A DNA stretch of 64,000 nt from Pycnopodia helianthoides. Taxonomy: Eukaryota > Echinodermata > Asteroidea > Forcipulatida > Asteriidae. Below the pieces are notes generated by a model, which was not told where the DNA came from, searched no databases, and saw only the letters and a list, made by a program, of their open reading frames with translations. The DNA lies in contig CM063255.1 of assembly GCA_032158295.1 (NCBI GenBank), positions 17,946,094 to 18,010,093 of the forward strand, in the 5' to 3' direction. Numbering within the stretch: the stretch's first letter is position 1; the number at the start of each line of letters is the position of its first letter. Shown here piece after piece: positions 11,042-37,823 of this stretch. The translations under genes and the position numbers were made by a program.

Positions 11042-12573
11042 GCCACAACGTCTTTACCGTGGTCCCTACGGTTTTTTACAACTAGCCAGGTTCCTTGGAC
11101 GCGGACATAAAACCCTGCAGTGAGTTTGAGGTACTATTTCTTCGTGTAGAACATTAGACCGTGTCTGACTTGACGGCTGGGGTAGTGGCTAAGGCTACTA
11201 CTTCAGCCATTGGCCGTAGCCGTAGTCTATAGATTCTTACACTGCCTTAAAAATAACTCCACCGGGAAATAATGCAGTTTTTTTCTCAATCTTTTAATAA
11301 CAGTTACACAATTGGAGCATGATGAATAAATAAACAAATCAGTGCTTGAGACGTTTTACTTTATATATATATATACGGTAAATCATAAGGTACATGTAAC
11401 ATTAGTAAACCATCCATAATCATAATAATAACAATAGAAATAGTGGCTCCTGGCACTCGACAAAATTGAAAACAAACAAAAATACATGAAAACAGTGCAT
11501 TAACACGAATACCAATACTGATTCTTATTAAGAAATAAATTTGAATTCAATCAATAGTTGCACTTCTCAACCTCGACCCCACCATACACTGATGGGGTCA
11601 GAGGTTGCAACCTCTTGGAATAGTTCAAGAGGGACCAGGTCAAACATGTTTTACTAATTAAGGTTAGCAGTGAACCAGTCACAGACAGCACACATGCTTT
11701 ACTACTTTGGTTGGTAACCTTTTGATCTGTTAAACAGTTAGCTTTGCCAAAGCAATGAGATCTCCGAGGGGGACGGAGCCTAGACGTCTCACACTTATTA
11801 ATTAACAAATAAATAAATTATATATATATATAAATTTGCGTACATTTTATTTCCACGCCCACTTGCTTCTTAATTTCCATGCTGTTTATTTACCCAAAAG
11901 GTGAGAAGGTAAACAGTTTGTACACTACAAGTGATTTATATTTTGGCTAGTTTCCGCACCGCATATTGTTCTAAATATGACCCAGTTCACATGACGTCAC
12001 TTGAAAGCTGTGAAGGCAAGAGACGTGTTAGTATTTTCCTTTGTGTTAAGTAATTCCTACAATAAGATACCCTCTGGGTTAGCTGGTAATAACTGGTACT
12101 CGGACTAGAGTCGTATTTAAGTCCCCTAATGATTATTTTTCAAGAGTCTTAGGACTTGGCATTAGTTGTCTTTCACCATTAACAAAATAAAGTTATATAC
12201 TTTGTAAGATATGTTGAAACGAATATAGGTTTCCCGGTCATCCGGGCAAAAAGAGGCATGTGTCTCTTTCATGATCTTGCCTCTCCAGTTGAAACCGTCA
12301 TTCAATTTCACTTTGAGGCAAGGGAATGTTTATAGCATTATTCTTCAATAAACGTTACCTAATGTTCTGTTTAGCCACGCTAAATTGGCATTCAATTTGG
12401 TGGCGCAACTAGAGATTTCAGCAAATTTGAATGCTGTGTGAGTGGATTGTAATGTTGAATGGTTATCTTTTTAAATCGCATGACGCAAACATACTTTTGC
12501 TCAAACATTGCTTGGAATTGAATGACTGTCACGAGGAGCTTTCAATTTTGCGCGAAATAGAATAACGTAATGC
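11042..12573. other. No gene seen; AT-rich flanking DNA
   Basis: Holds a diverged piece of the GGCTACGGCTAC element (about 11150-11235), two (TA)n runs (11365, 11820) and the repeat shared with 1780-1910. An 85-codon minus frame at 11551 has no support. Confidence 0.5.
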
Positions 12574-12980
12574 TTAAAGACGCTGGAAACCTTTGGTAAT
12601 TGTCAAAGACCAGTCTTCTCACTTGGTGTATCTCAGCATATGCACAGAATAACAAACCTGTGAAAATTTGAACTCAATTGGTTGTCGAAGTTGCGAGATA
12701 ATAATGGAAGAAAAAACACCCTTGTCCATGTTGTCACACGAAGTTGTGTGCTTTCAGATGCTTGATTTCGATTTCGAGACCTGACGCGTGAGGTCTCAAA
12801 ATCAATTCAAATATTTTACTGAGAAATTGCTTCTTTCTCAAAAACTATACGTTATACTTAAGAGGGAGCCGTTTCTCACAATGTTTTATACTATCAACAG
12901 CTCTCCATTGCTCGTTACCAAGTAAGGTTTTATGCTAACAGTTATTTTGAGTAATTACCAATAGTGTCTAGTGCCTTTAA
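12574..12980 (-). mobile_element. TTAA-flanked MITE, AGGCACTGGACACTAT family, copy 1
   Basis: TTAA ends at 12574-12577 and 12977-12980; right end CAATAGTGTCTAGTGCCTTT. Inner GAGACCTGACGCGTGAGGTC is a palindrome and ACACGAAGTTGTGTGCTTTC is shared with copies at 18591 and 55898. It sits just downstream of the zinc-finger gene. Confidence 0.88.
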
Positions 12981-12991
12981 GTTGCCACTTG

Positions 12992-12997
12992 TTTATT
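12992..12997 (-). terminator. Candidate polyadenylation signal of the zinc-finger gene
   Basis: TTTATT on the plus strand is AATAAA on the minus strand, about 383 bases past the stop codon and just beyond a MITE copy. It is the nearest canonical hexamer I noticed downstream, but AT-rich DNA produces many by chance and no cleavage site can be proved. Confidence 0.25.
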
Positions 12998-13379
12998 GAA
13001 AATGAACGGGAACACTTATATTGGCCGAGTCGTTGGTGAACAGAAATGAGAATGAAATAGTAAATATATCTTTAACCATACATCTTTTAGTGTTGTTATA
13101 TTAAATGTTAAACACAAAATAATATAATTTCAAAACCGTTTATGAACCAACTTTAGTTTGATCTTTACAGTATCTGAAGTACCTTTTTAAAGTAATGTCC
13201 ATTGTTTAGTTTTTTGTTAACGTAGATTAACAAATCTATACAAAACTATGTTATGGCTCTCCTTTACCAAGCATAGCTATACATCATACAATAATCTGTT
13301 CTCAAGCAAAACTGAAGGGGCTGGGGGAAGTTTAGGGTGAGCTGTGATTTATCAACGAGGGGAAGGATTGTGGGAAGCT

Positions 13380-27811
<14,432 letters not shown>

Positions 27812-27921
27812 GTTGAAACAATGATGTCAAAGACCGTCTAGACTGCAGGGAAAATAAATGAGTTATACAAAAATCATTTGATGTTAGATTTATATCACCA
27901 TATAGAGCTTTATCCAGGCTG

Positions 27922-28085
27922 TTAAAGGTAGGGTCATAGATTGGTTGTTGGCAACGTAATGCTAATGTATTCGCACAATTATCTAGAAAGGTACAACGAA
28001 AGTCACGTGTGAAAGTTTCAGCTGAAAACTGTATCCACTGTATCAACTGAATCTATCCACTTTTAGCGAAGTGATAGTGGGATGC
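27922..28085 (+). mobile_element. TTAA-associated MITE, AAAGGTAGGGTCA family, truncated copy
   Basis: TTAAAGGTAGGGTCATAGAT, GTTTCAGCTGAAAACTGTAT and a GCGAAGTGATAGTGGG block. The right half is missing. Confidence 0.7.
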
Positions 28086-28178
28086 GAATTGCGGAGGCCA
28101 GGAGCGTTTTCATGCGTCACAATATTGCTCCAACTTCATGGCTCTGCCTACTGCGGAATTCTTCACTGACGATGGCAT

Positions 28179-28304
28179 TTAAGGCCGTATCCGAATTGGG
28201 GGCTACGGCTACAACTGTTGCTAAGGGTGTTGCTAAGGACGTCCTATACTTCACTGCGCATGATGACGCGGAAATGTAGCCGTAGCCGCCAATTTGGACA
28301 CGGC
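28179..28304. mobile_element. GGCCGTGTCCGAATTGGCGG palindromic MITE, copy 2
   Basis: Left TTAAGGCCGTATCCGAATTG, right GCCGCCAATTTGGACACGGC. The centre has GTTGCTAAGGGTGTTGCTAA and CACTGCGCATGATGAC. Confidence 0.85.
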
Positions 28305-28339
28305 ATGAAACACATAATTCCGCAGCAAGCAGAGAGCCA

Positions 28340-28508
28340 CGAAGCTGAAAATATTGCTTAACAACTTCCTGTTAACCAAAAATAAGCAGGTTACTAGTCA
28401 CAAACGGTACAGGTGAAGTGGTATTTTGGCCGATTACCTTATTCTGCTAAGCAAAACTTGTACGGCTTAGCTACCTCTTGTGCTTAAGCAGCTCTATGAA
28501 ACTGTGCC
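28340..28508 (-). mobile_element. GGGCCCAATTTCATAG hairpin MITE, inverted copy
   Basis: AATATTGCTTAACAA, ATAAGCAGGTTACTAGTCAC, GATTACCTTATTCTGCTAAG and GCTTAAGCAGCTCTATGAAA, ending GTGCCCC, are the reverse order of 3161-3353. Confidence 0.75.
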
Positions 28509-28560
28509 CCGATTGTTGCTTCGAAGTTTTCTTCGAGTGACCGGGTCATCTTTAAATAAC

Positions 28561-28762
28561 TACTGCAGACGTAATAATACAGGCAAAACCTACTGCAGAC
28601 GTAGTAATACAGGCAAAACCTACTGCAGACGTAACAATACAGGCAAAACCTACTGCAGACGTAACAATACAGGCAAAACCTACTGCAGACGTAATAATAC
28701 AGGCAAAACCTACTGCAGACGTAATAATACAGGCAAAATCTACTGCAGACGTAATAATACAG
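28561..28762 (+). repeat. 30-bp minisatellite, 6.7 units
   Basis: Unit TACTGCAGACGTAATAATAC plus AGGCAAAACC, six full copies and a partial seventh. Unit 2 has GTAGTAA, units 3 and 4 have GTAACAA, unit 6 ends AAAATC. The unit length is a multiple of three, so an open frame with a YCRRNNTGKT repeat crosses it. Confidence 0.95.
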
Positions 28763-29559
28763 ATTTGTTGATTTGTTTAATTATTTGATTGTTTGTCTGT
28801 TTATTTATTTACTTCTTGATAACGACATAAATAAAAACACTTATAACGACATAAACATTATATATATATATATACCAAAATTATGATTATCGATAAATGT
28901 AGATGTCAATAATACAGCAATATAAATGCAAATTTTCCATGAAAAATGACATAAATACATGTAGACGCTTCACATCGGTCCATCAACATCAAAATAATGA
29001 ATAACTAATAATTTTCCTTCAATTCTTTCCGTAATACATTTATTACCCGACGACTTTCTTGTGATATTTTGTAATTTTATTTGCATTGGAATGAACCACG
29101 AATATTACACATGCAATTGCTTCATGACGTTTTGTGGACTTTTTCTGTAATTTTATAATTGCATAGTTTTCTGATAATGGAAAGAAAATTGTTTCCTGTG
29201 CACTTAGAATTTGGCAAACAACTTCTGTGCACTCATTATTATTGTTGTACTCAATAATGACTGACGCATGTTTTTCACGCAATTATTTCATGTAAACAAT
29301 TATTGTTAGTCGACATTGGGGAAAAATTTCTGTAGATGTCTCTTGTTGTCGTGGATGTTTTCCAAGTGGAGCCAAAACATCCAGGCGATGACGAGAAACT
29401 CAAAATCAAATTTCAATGGCCTCATAGCAACATACAAAAACCCGCAATAATACAGAGTATTATAGGATTAAAGTTTATACTGAAAAAAACTTATACAACC
29501 GGAAGCCACTGCTACACTTAATACCGTATTATTTAAAATGTCTATAATAAGCACTGGTA

Positions 29560-29660
29560 GGACCTAATAATAATAATAGTGGTTTCTTATATAGCGCTCA
29601 TATCCGTCACTCAGTGACGCTCAAGGCGCTTCAACAGTCAGTATTTTCCTGCAAGGTATA
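29560..29660 (+). repeat. LINE-like 3' tail fragment, inverted match at 53355-53460
   Basis: TATATAGCGCTCATATCCGT, CACTCAGTGACGCTCAAGGC and TATTTTCCTGCAAGGTAT appear reversed at 53355-53460. GCGCT-ATAT text is typical of the tails of L2/CR1-like elements, but these may be tail-derived SINEs. Confidence 0.55.
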
Positions 29661-29804
29661 TATGTGGAGCTACTTTTTGAAGTTTGAGACCTGAAGCTTT
29701 TATTCTGAGAAGAACCGGAACTAGGAAATAGTCTCAGGGGAAGACGAGTATGCTGTTCAAAACGTCGAGACTATTTCTCAATTCTGGTTTTAAAAATTTA
29801 TCAT

Positions 29805-30420
29805 AATTGGGATGGTACTAACACCATTAGTTTTTGGAAGAGTACATTAATTCCAATCCTCCAATTTTCAAGGAACAAATCATAAAGGGATGGTACATCA
29901 TTGGTTTTAAGAAAATTACATTCATTCTAATCTTCTATAGATTTCAAGAAACATATCATAAAGGGATGGTACATCATTGGTTATACGAAAATTACATTCA
30001 TTCCAATCTTCTATAGATTTCAAGAAACATATCATAAAGGGATGGTAATCATTGGTTATACGAAAATTACATTCATTCCAATCTTCTATAGATTTCAAGA
30101 AACATACCATAAAGGGATGGTACATCATTTGTTATTGGAAGAGTGCATTCATTCTAATCCTCTTATTTTCAAGAAACATACCATAAAGGGATGGTTCATC
30201 ATTGGTTATTAAGAGTACATTTGTTCCAATCCTCTAGTTTTCAAGAAACATTATCATAAAGCGATTGTACATCATTTGTTATTGGAAGAGTATACATTCA
30301 TTCCAATCCACAGGTTTTCAAGAAACATAGCATAAAAGGGATGTACATCATCGGTTTTGGGAAGAGTACATTCATTCCATTCCTCTAGTTTTCAAGGAAC
30401 TTCTTAAGAGTGATGGTAAG
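29805..30420 (+). repeat. 75-bp minisatellite, about eight units
   Basis: AAAGGGATGGTACATCATTG, ACATTCATTCCAATC and TTTCAAGAAACAT recur about every 75 bp (for example 29885, 29960, 30037, 30112, 30184), decaying toward both ends. Open frames of 60-68 codons here are repeat artefacts. Confidence 0.88.
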
Positions 30421-31207
30421 AGTACAGTCATTCCATTCCTCTATGTGGCCCTGCAGTAGCATCTCCCGCAAAGTGCGACTTCTTGAAAAGCATGTCAATG
30501 GTTATAAAATATCGTTCTTACCTACGCTTGACTTGGACGGAGTGTATTCGTATAGCGCGTTGGTTGTTCGATCAACTTTTAAAAGAAAGTCTCAGCGGAT
30601 ATAAGGGCGTTCTTTTGGCTCTGCTTGTGAATCCGTGAATGAAGAGTTGGAAGTTCCTAAACACCAACCCATCAGTCGAGTCTGACGTGAAGCGATTAGT
30701 AAGCCTGGTGTGTTGTGATTGAAACTCCAAGCAAAGGATAGTCACTCTTTTGTGTTATCTCCTAAGAGCAGCTGGACAATAAGTGAAGATGCGACTGGCC
30801 CTGCCTTCATGGCGTCCTTTGTTTCCTTACTAATCCTCATTTTGATGTGCAGGAGCCGTGTTTCAATAAGCCCACGGGGGCCTTCAGTTTTTCAATACTT
30901 TGGTGACAAAGGAAGACGAGCAAGAAAGGAGAGGGGACCAAATCTCTTCATTAACTTATTGAAATCTCTCCAACCAAAGTAGAGTGACTTCTGGACAAAG
31001 TGAAGGGCTGCCGTAAACAGCTTTGTAGCTTTAAGAAGTGCTATCTAAATGTACATATGTTTCTACCATTTTCAAAAACTAGATTCTAAACCAAACCAAA
31101 ACGCATCATTTTGTACGACAGAATTATGGGTACTACCACATGCAATACTCTCTTCTTGATTTAATGGTCATTCTAAATAGACTAAGTGATGAATAATACA
31201 TACCTAG

Positions 31208-31290
31208 ACAAGGAGTAACTATAAATAAGTAGTGAACTTGCGAGTACAGCCATGGTTGTAACCGCAAGTTCATATTTATAGTTATACTTC
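31208..31290. repeat. Short derivative of the foldback element
   Basis: AACTATAAATAAGTAGTGAA, ACAGCCATGGTTGTAAC, GCAAGTTCATATTTATAGTT: the two arm tips of 15956-16249 joined with the middle deleted, leaving a near-palindrome. Confidence 0.7.
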
Positions 31291-31319
31291 TTATTTTTTC
31301 CACACCATGCAAAGCTTCA

Positions 31320-31640
31320 AACACCACTTACATAACTGGACGTTTCGAGCAGTGTGTTCTTCGTCTGTGTCTTCATAAAAACAGTAATTACTGTTTTACA
31401 ATAAGCTCTTCTTGGTGTAGTGGTGGTTCTGGTAAGAACCAGTTGTGAATAAGTATCGACGTTTCGAACATGTACTATGTCTGTCTTCGAGATAAACAGC
31501 AATATTGTCATAATCTTCTTGGTGTGGGCCAATTGGTGGTCCTGAGAAGAAACCATTGGTGGGATAAGTCGACGTTTCAAACAGTGTACTGTGCATGTCT
31601 TCATGAGAAACAGTAATTGTGTTCATTTTTGTTAGAAGCA
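31320..31640 (-). repeat. Three tandem-like copies of a CGACGTTTCGAAC unit
   Basis: GACGTTTCGAGCAGTGT, TCGACGTTTCGAACATGTAC and TCGACGTTTCAAACAGTGTA, each with a TGTCTTC-GAGA-AAACAG block and a GGTGG(T/C)-CTG-AGAA block, spaced about 110-125 bp. The 95- and 143-codon minus frames are repeat-derived. Confidence 0.65.
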
Positions 31641-31829
31641 AAGTATGATCGCCAACTAATGAAAAAAAGTTTTTATCTGAACACCCACTGATTGTAAAAT
31701 TCCAGTACCAGTCCTCGAGAGACATGTTGCCGGTTAATGAACAGTCAAGTCGAGAAATGCAATTTATAGACTGCCATTGCTTATTTCGATTGGCGCAATC
31801 AAAAATTAAGTTGTATATGAATGACACAT

Positions 31830-32560
31830 GTATATGCTGTCGCTCAATGGAATTAGCTCATTTGATTAAAGTGACACATGATTGGTTTTACACATTTACC
31901 GGATGGAAATAAATTTACTTTTCCAAAAACAAACAGAAACCCTTTAATAAACACTGATCAGAGTTTGTTAATCAATTTGAAAGCGTCTTATACACCGGCC
32001 GTTGTCCCCAATTCGAGCGGGACCACCACCCATGCCCTATATTAGCCCCAGCTAGCTACCTATACCAGCATGTCTTTCCAAACATGCCCTGGGGGCAGAA
32101 GCCTCGCTAATAGCCCACAACCCTTTAGAACGTCCACGCACGCTTCTCGTACAACTGAAACCAACCGTCATGATGTTTTAAACACTGTCTTACGTAACCT
32201 CTTCGGCTAGTCTTAAAATACTCATCTAAATAAAGCCATATTTGCTGTTGTATATTCACACCAAATTAGATTTGTCAACAATTCTTGAAAGTTGATAAGA
32301 CTGGAAAAGGCATGAAAGATGAATGCATTACCAGCGCATTCCAAAATCCCTTGTCTTTGTGCGGGCGGATTGTACAATGGCACCACCGACCTTGCCGCCC
32401 CATGACGTTACAAGACAAAGGCGCAGCCGGGGGTGCTTTCGGGGGTTTTCGGGGACTAACATTTTACCCGTCTGATCTCTGAACTTACACACTCGTGCAG
32501 GAAGGGGGGCTGGTAGGATAAACCTGTGCAGGCTTATAGTGGTGTCACAGTCGAGAAATT
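31830..32560. other. No gene seen; GC-richer stretch
   Basis: About 32000-32160 and 32380-32460 are richer in C and G than the surroundings. Upstream promoter or 5' UTR exons of the minus-strand zinc-finger gene are possible here but I cannot show a start site. Confidence 0.35.
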
Positions 32561-32619
32561 AAGCATTATACGAAAACACCTCCAAATCACAAATGCCTGT
32601 TTGGATTGGACGCATATCG

Positions 32620-32820
32620 GTTGATTTTTTAGGATTGAGGCAGTAGGGATCCTACATCAACTCATATCAGTTGATTTTTGAGGATTAAGGCAGTAGGGAT
32701 CCTACATCAACTCATATCAGTTGATTTTTGAGGATTAAGGCAGTAGGGATCCATGGACACATATCGCTTGATTTTGGAGGATTGGGGCAGTATAGGGATC
32801 CTACATCAACTCATATTGGA
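32620..32820 (+). repeat. 50-bp tandem repeat, four units
   Basis: TTGATTTTTGAGGATTAAGG, CAGTAGGGATCCTACATCAA, CTCATATCAG recurs at about 32621, 32671 and 32721, with a diverged fourth unit lacking part near 32750. Confidence 0.88.
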
Positions 32821-33529
32821 TAATTTATTTGTAAAGGAACGAGGAAGATTCCCCCAATGGGCTTAAGAAAATAATTATAAACTTCAAGAATTTGAAAGTG
32901 TTTATCTCAAAATACACACACTTGTATTGACAATATTTGGGAAAACTAAGTTTATATGTGGATTTTTGTCCATTAAAATTGGTTGTTGACACTGCTTTTT
33001 GTGTTAAAATTTGCGAGTTGGTCTGTTCGTCCAGACAGCTAGGCAGCACAATGCAAGATAACTGGAAACAAACAGGTATGGATTTGCTAACGATTCAGCA
33101 TCGTCAAATAAAGACAAAAAAACTCATCGAGACCATGTTGATGATATAAATCAAGCTAAACTTTATCAAAAATGATCGTAAATTTGTTATATAAATAAAC
33201 GATTTTCAATCTGGAAGTTTCATTTTGACAAACTTGACAATAGGATGAGTTGTACCGAGAAATGTTTCGTGGCAAAATACCACTACTCTACTCCCGAGGT
33301 CTTATTTTGATCTTCTAAATAAAAATAAAAATAAGAACAGACGAGCGGGGGACAAACACCGAGAATCATTACATAAATCGCTACCCATGTCTTCTTGATA
33401 ACTTGACTATACCTATTTTATTGAGATTCCCCTAAGTTGGTTGTATATGGGAACAGTTTGTTGAAAACCTGATGGGGACTAGGGTTGATGTATACCGGTG
33501 GTATCTGAAAAGTCAACGATGTACCGCAA

Positions 33530-33660
33530 TTGTTGTAGCCTTCAAGAAAGACTCAGGCCACTTAGACGTCAGGCCACTAACTCATTTTTGCATTTATGGG
33601 ACCATGGATCCTTTTGGTTGGTAAGCAGCTTGCACAAGCTAATTCTATTAATTCATAATT
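33530..33660 (+). repeat. GCCTTCAAGAAAGACT repeat, copy
   Basis: Matches 26800-26925 in order (GCCTTCAAGAAAGACT, ACGTCAGGCCACTAACT, TTTTGGTTGGTAAGCAG) with the GAAAC box lost. Confidence 0.65.
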
Positions 33661-34009
33661 TTTGTAAAAGAACATAACGGCGATAATCAATTGCCAATCT
33701 CTCGTTTTAGCTTTGGGGGTAAAACAAAATTAATCCGTAATTCGTGGCATACAAACTGCCACAAGTACCTCACAAGTGCGATATTTTATAAAGTCTGAAA
33801 GTTGTTGCTGTTTGATGATTGGGTTGTGGGGTGTTTTGTTTTTGTTTTTAATTTATTCATACAGACGTCAAGTGTTTGATAAGAACATTACATATTATGG
33901 GAATCATCAGTATGACAATTAACACATATGAATATGAAGTTACCAGTTTGAAAGAAGTTACATTGATCAAACATGTTTAATTTGTGGTGTTTTTTTTCGC
34001 TCGTGTAGA

Positions 34010-34310
34010 TAATACATTGGTAAGATTGAAAATAGGAATGCTCACAGACGTGTGCATAACTTATAACATGGTATAAAGATGGTCATAGTTGGTCATAGTG
34101 GGATAAGTTTGCTAAAGTGTTTGAGAAATTATTAAAAACATGTTTGATCTCGCGAGTCCTAAATCCGATGTTGAAAGCAATGAAGGGGTTTCTCACTGTT
34201 TTTTTTCTCATGAATCGAGTGACTGGTTGAGCTTAATGTTCACAGGTTTGTTCATTCGTGTATTTTGTCACACTGAGTGCGGATACTTGTCTGTGACGAT
34301 ACTAAAGATG
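34010..34310 (+). repeat. Dispersed repeat, copy of 7372-7740
   Basis: ACATTGGTAAGATTGAAAAT, GCTCACAG, AAGATGGTCATAG, TTCACAGGTTTGTTCATTCG, GCGGATACTTGTCTGTGACG in the shared order. Confidence 0.55.
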
Positions 34311-35364
34311 TTGGCAGTGTGCTTTTACAGTGTTATTTCGAACACTTCGAACATTTGTATTTACATTTGGTTTTTTTTAAGGAATCTGTTCATTACGCAT
34401 CCAGCGGGACTTTAAAATAAAACAATTCATAAATTGTTAAGTTTGTTACTGCCAATGTTATTGCTGCTACCTTTTAAGCCATTAGTTTGTTAAAACAGTC
34501 AATTTTTACCTCATTTAAAAAAAGAATATCTTATATTTTCTAAGAGAATGGACTTTACAAAAAATGAAATCTTATTTTCCTAACTGAAACGAAAGTCTTA
34601 CCTTGTGAGTAAAAGATAGGTGTGTCAGTGAGCGAAAGCGCGAGACAGTGGAATAGCCGTCCTCAAAAATGGCCGGTAGAGCTTTTTTGGTGGACTGCAT
34701 CAGAGTTTATGGTCTTCAGACGAAATGATATCAACTCTTTTGTCTCTTGTCCACCCCCTCTCGTCATTAGTCCCAAGCCGACAGGGTGAATCAGATAAAT
34801 ATCAACTCGATTTGAATATGCAAATATATATATATGTTTTTTTGTTTGAGGTGGGCAGGGACATCACTCTAGATCTTCCTTCGGATAAGATGTTAGGTGA
34901 GGACACGTGACTGTTATGTAACAATGACAGATCAGGGAGCCCAGGGATATATCGATTGTCATGTAGGGCCCGTGTTAATTCGTCCACACACACAAGACGC
35001 GGGTCGTCTCTGTCAAAAAAAAAAAAAAAATCCCTTCTGTTTTTCAATGATATCCTTAAGGTCTTGATGCAATTTCTTTTTAGTTTATCAGCGAGTCAGA
35101 AGTTTGTTCTACCATAAGTGTGTCAGACATGGTTTCAAACAATGCGGGTTTGGGTATTAAACGCAAAACTTTTAGATGCCCGCCCTCTCTTTAAAAAAAA
35201 CCCTTACTGCTTGTGTTGATTTGGGTGCAGCTCAAAACCGTTTGCCTCATTCACAATTCATATGAAAACGAGGCTGTATTTTTTTCTCACGACTACCCAT
35301 GTGGTTACAGCATGCATCAGTTTGAATTCTTATCAATAATTCCAAAGTTATTCTACGCAGCCGA

Positions 35365-35655
35365 CATTGGTAAATGTCAAAGACCAGTATCCGCACTGTG
35401 ATAGTGCCCGAACATAGCACATGAAAGAACAAATAATATGTGAACATTTTTAGCTCAATCGGCCATCGGAGTCACGAAAAAATAATGGGGGGAAATGACT
35501 GTTTTCAAACGTAGAATGTCGGACCAGCGAGCTCTGAAACTCAAAAACTATCGCATTTTAGGCAACAATATTTCTAGGGAAGTTTTCCACCTTGACTAAT
35601 AAGTTATGTGTAGATCTGTGAACAGTATATGTTTTCCATGTGTCCAATGTTATAC
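35365..35655 (+). repeat. Dispersed repeat, copy of 735-1045
   Basis: ATTGGTAAATGTCAAAGACC, CGGAGTCACGAAAAAA, AAAACTATCGCATTTTAGGC, GGGAAGTTTTCCACCTTGAC. Confidence 0.55.
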
Positions 35656-36578
35656 ACATGCTTTATTTATTAATGAATGACATCGTAGAACATTACTGGT
35701 TGCTGCTCCTTTGTTTTAATTCACTAAAAAGGCACTGCCGTTTGAAAGCGACGCGTTGTTTACATTTGGTGCTCGATATGGGGAATTGTGTACCCGTGGC
35801 ATTATTAGAGCTAAGGTAAAGAATACAAGACGGGAACTTTGTGGGACACTGTGGATGGGCCTTTAAGGAAGCAAAGCTTGTAATGATGTGAGCCCTGGGG
35901 GCTTGTATGTAGATTAATGAATATAGTTTGTGACAGTATTTCAGAGGTTTCTCCTTTAAAAAAGAAAGAAGTAAACTATGGTTCCCTACATGCCGAATGC
36001 AGCAAAATATAACAACTTTTGTCTCACTACCGATTAAGCACACTCAACAAGGCCCGTGGAATGACGCAGAGGCAAGAGGCCATGGTCTCTGTTGCCCCGG
36101 TCTTGGCTTTGGTGCCCCATCGAAAGTTTCCCTTAGACTTTGAGATTTCCCAAATGAAAGTGATCTTACCATTTGCAAAAAAAAAACAAAACACACTGCC
36201 CTGCCCTCTCAAAAATGGTATTCCAGGCCTACACTAACTGTTTAGTTTTAATGGCCTCGTTACAGTCAATGACGGATTAAATGAGCGAGTGTTTATAACA
36301 CAATGATCATAGACAGCCTCTTATACGAACAACAAGGTACCTGTAAAGATACAAAGCTTTTCACAGAAAAGATTATCGAGGAACCAGTTTCTCTAGATGG
36401 CCTTTTGCGGGTACATGTATATTAGTTATGGAATGATGCAAATCCCAACCTTTGAGTCCCAGAAACCAGACGAGAGTCAGACGACTGCCTATTTTGAGTT
36501 AGCTTCCAACACTTCAGCGTGGTGACATTCAACCCTCTTTTCCCTCAACTTGGCCCGATTACATTTTGTTGTTTGTTT

Positions 36579-36579
36579 G

Positions 36580-36616
<37 letters not shown>
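36579..36616 (+). repeat. (GT)n microsatellite
   Basis: About 18 uninterrupted TG dinucleotides. Flanking text is unique. Confidence 0.97.
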
Positions 36617-36618
<2 letters not shown>

Positions 36619-36757
36619 TTGTAGTGACATTCAAACCGTGACTTACAACAAGGGACAATAGGTCCACGTTTGCTATCACAAAGGAAAACATGAGGTCCCG
36701 TTTGTCAGACAAAGAGTTGAACAAAGGAGGGTCCACGATTGGAGTCATTACACACTT

Positions 36758-36768
36758 GTGTGTGTGTG

Positions 36769-36851
<83 letters not shown>
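36758..36851 (+). repeat. (GT)n microsatellite, long
   Basis: About 45 TG dinucleotides with one interruption near 36769. It generates artificial Val-Cys and His-Thr open frames. Confidence 0.98.
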
Positions 36852-36856
<5 letters not shown>

Positions 36857-37823
36857 TGGGTGGAGGTTATTATTATCGCACGTTCTAAACAGAGCTCTGT
36901 GATTTGAGCTCAAAGGGCGCCCTCTTAGTGTCCACCATCTCAGAGTAAACTTGTTATTAAGGAGAGAGGAAAAACCTTCGCATGGACAAGTTGAAGATCA
37001 AAAAATTGTTTGTTGGGGGTGTTTGCTTGTTTATTTATTGTGATAGTGCTCTCGCTCATGCTACTCATACCGTGAGAGTTTTGCTCTCGCGACCCCCCCC
37101 CCCCCGTGAGAGAAGTGTATAAGCGCGTGAGAACCGTTACCGCAACACATTTTGACCTATTGTGGGTTTTTTAAGAGACGAAATCCAAATAATGTTTTTT
37201 ATTCGGTATTAATTTAATGGAAGGGTCCAGTAAATTAAGATAAAACCCTTTCCTCACAAGGCGTCCCATGTTTGCAATGGTTCGAGCTTCAATTCTAGTT
37301 CATTCCATGAATCAAAGTAAATGACTACTATTCTTCTTCGAAAATTAAAACAGTATACATTATACATAAGTTTTTTTTTTAATGCTATTCCGGCTAATTG
37401 CATCTCAAATACGTCAAAACTGTATGCAAAAAACTGCAAGATTGTAAGCCCGCAGCTGTCAAGCTTTACACTACAACAAAGTTTCTTATTAGTTTTGTTA
37501 TTAAATTGTTATTATTTGTCTGTTTACTTTGTTATACTTTGTTTTATTTTGTTGTTTCTTTTTTGTTGTGGGCGGGGGGGGGGGCATGCAGTTGTGCACG
37601 TGGAGGGCATGTTTACGAAACATGGCAGCAAGCCTGTATCCGCCATCTAATGGCTGACAAGACTGGCCCCCTGTCTTTATCCGCTCGAAGTGTGACGTCA
37701 GATGTTCAGGCTAAGGGTTGATGGGCATGAATTAACAGGGGCTTAAAAAGAGGGCGCTACGCTATCAGACGAAGTTAGTACACAGCTAAGATCGCCGTAT
37801 TGCCTGGGGGTGATTTCTTTCCT

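Noticed and set aside
30719..30982. 87-codon frame with a hydrophobic segment as a small membrane protein
   Set aside because: Single unsupported frame with no neighbouring exon, repeat or homologue that I can recognise.
28561..32820. CRISPR array
   Set aside because: The tandem units have no spacers of unique sequence between repeats, and the DNA is from an animal; they are minisatellites.
36545..36913. Open frames of 122 and 70 codons with His-Thr and Val-Cys runs
   Set aside because: They are translations of the (GT)n microsatellites; no homology or splice support.
37693..37700. TGACGTCA as a CRE promoter element
   Set aside because: The same or similar palindrome occurs at several unrelated places (11992, 20147, 22553); without a start site it has no weight.
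37321..37721. Two overlapping open frames of about 108 codons as a gene or first exon of RNGTT
   Set aside because: Composition is hydrophobic AT-driven low complexity followed by a G-tract; no start context, homologue or splice link to 42060 can be shown.
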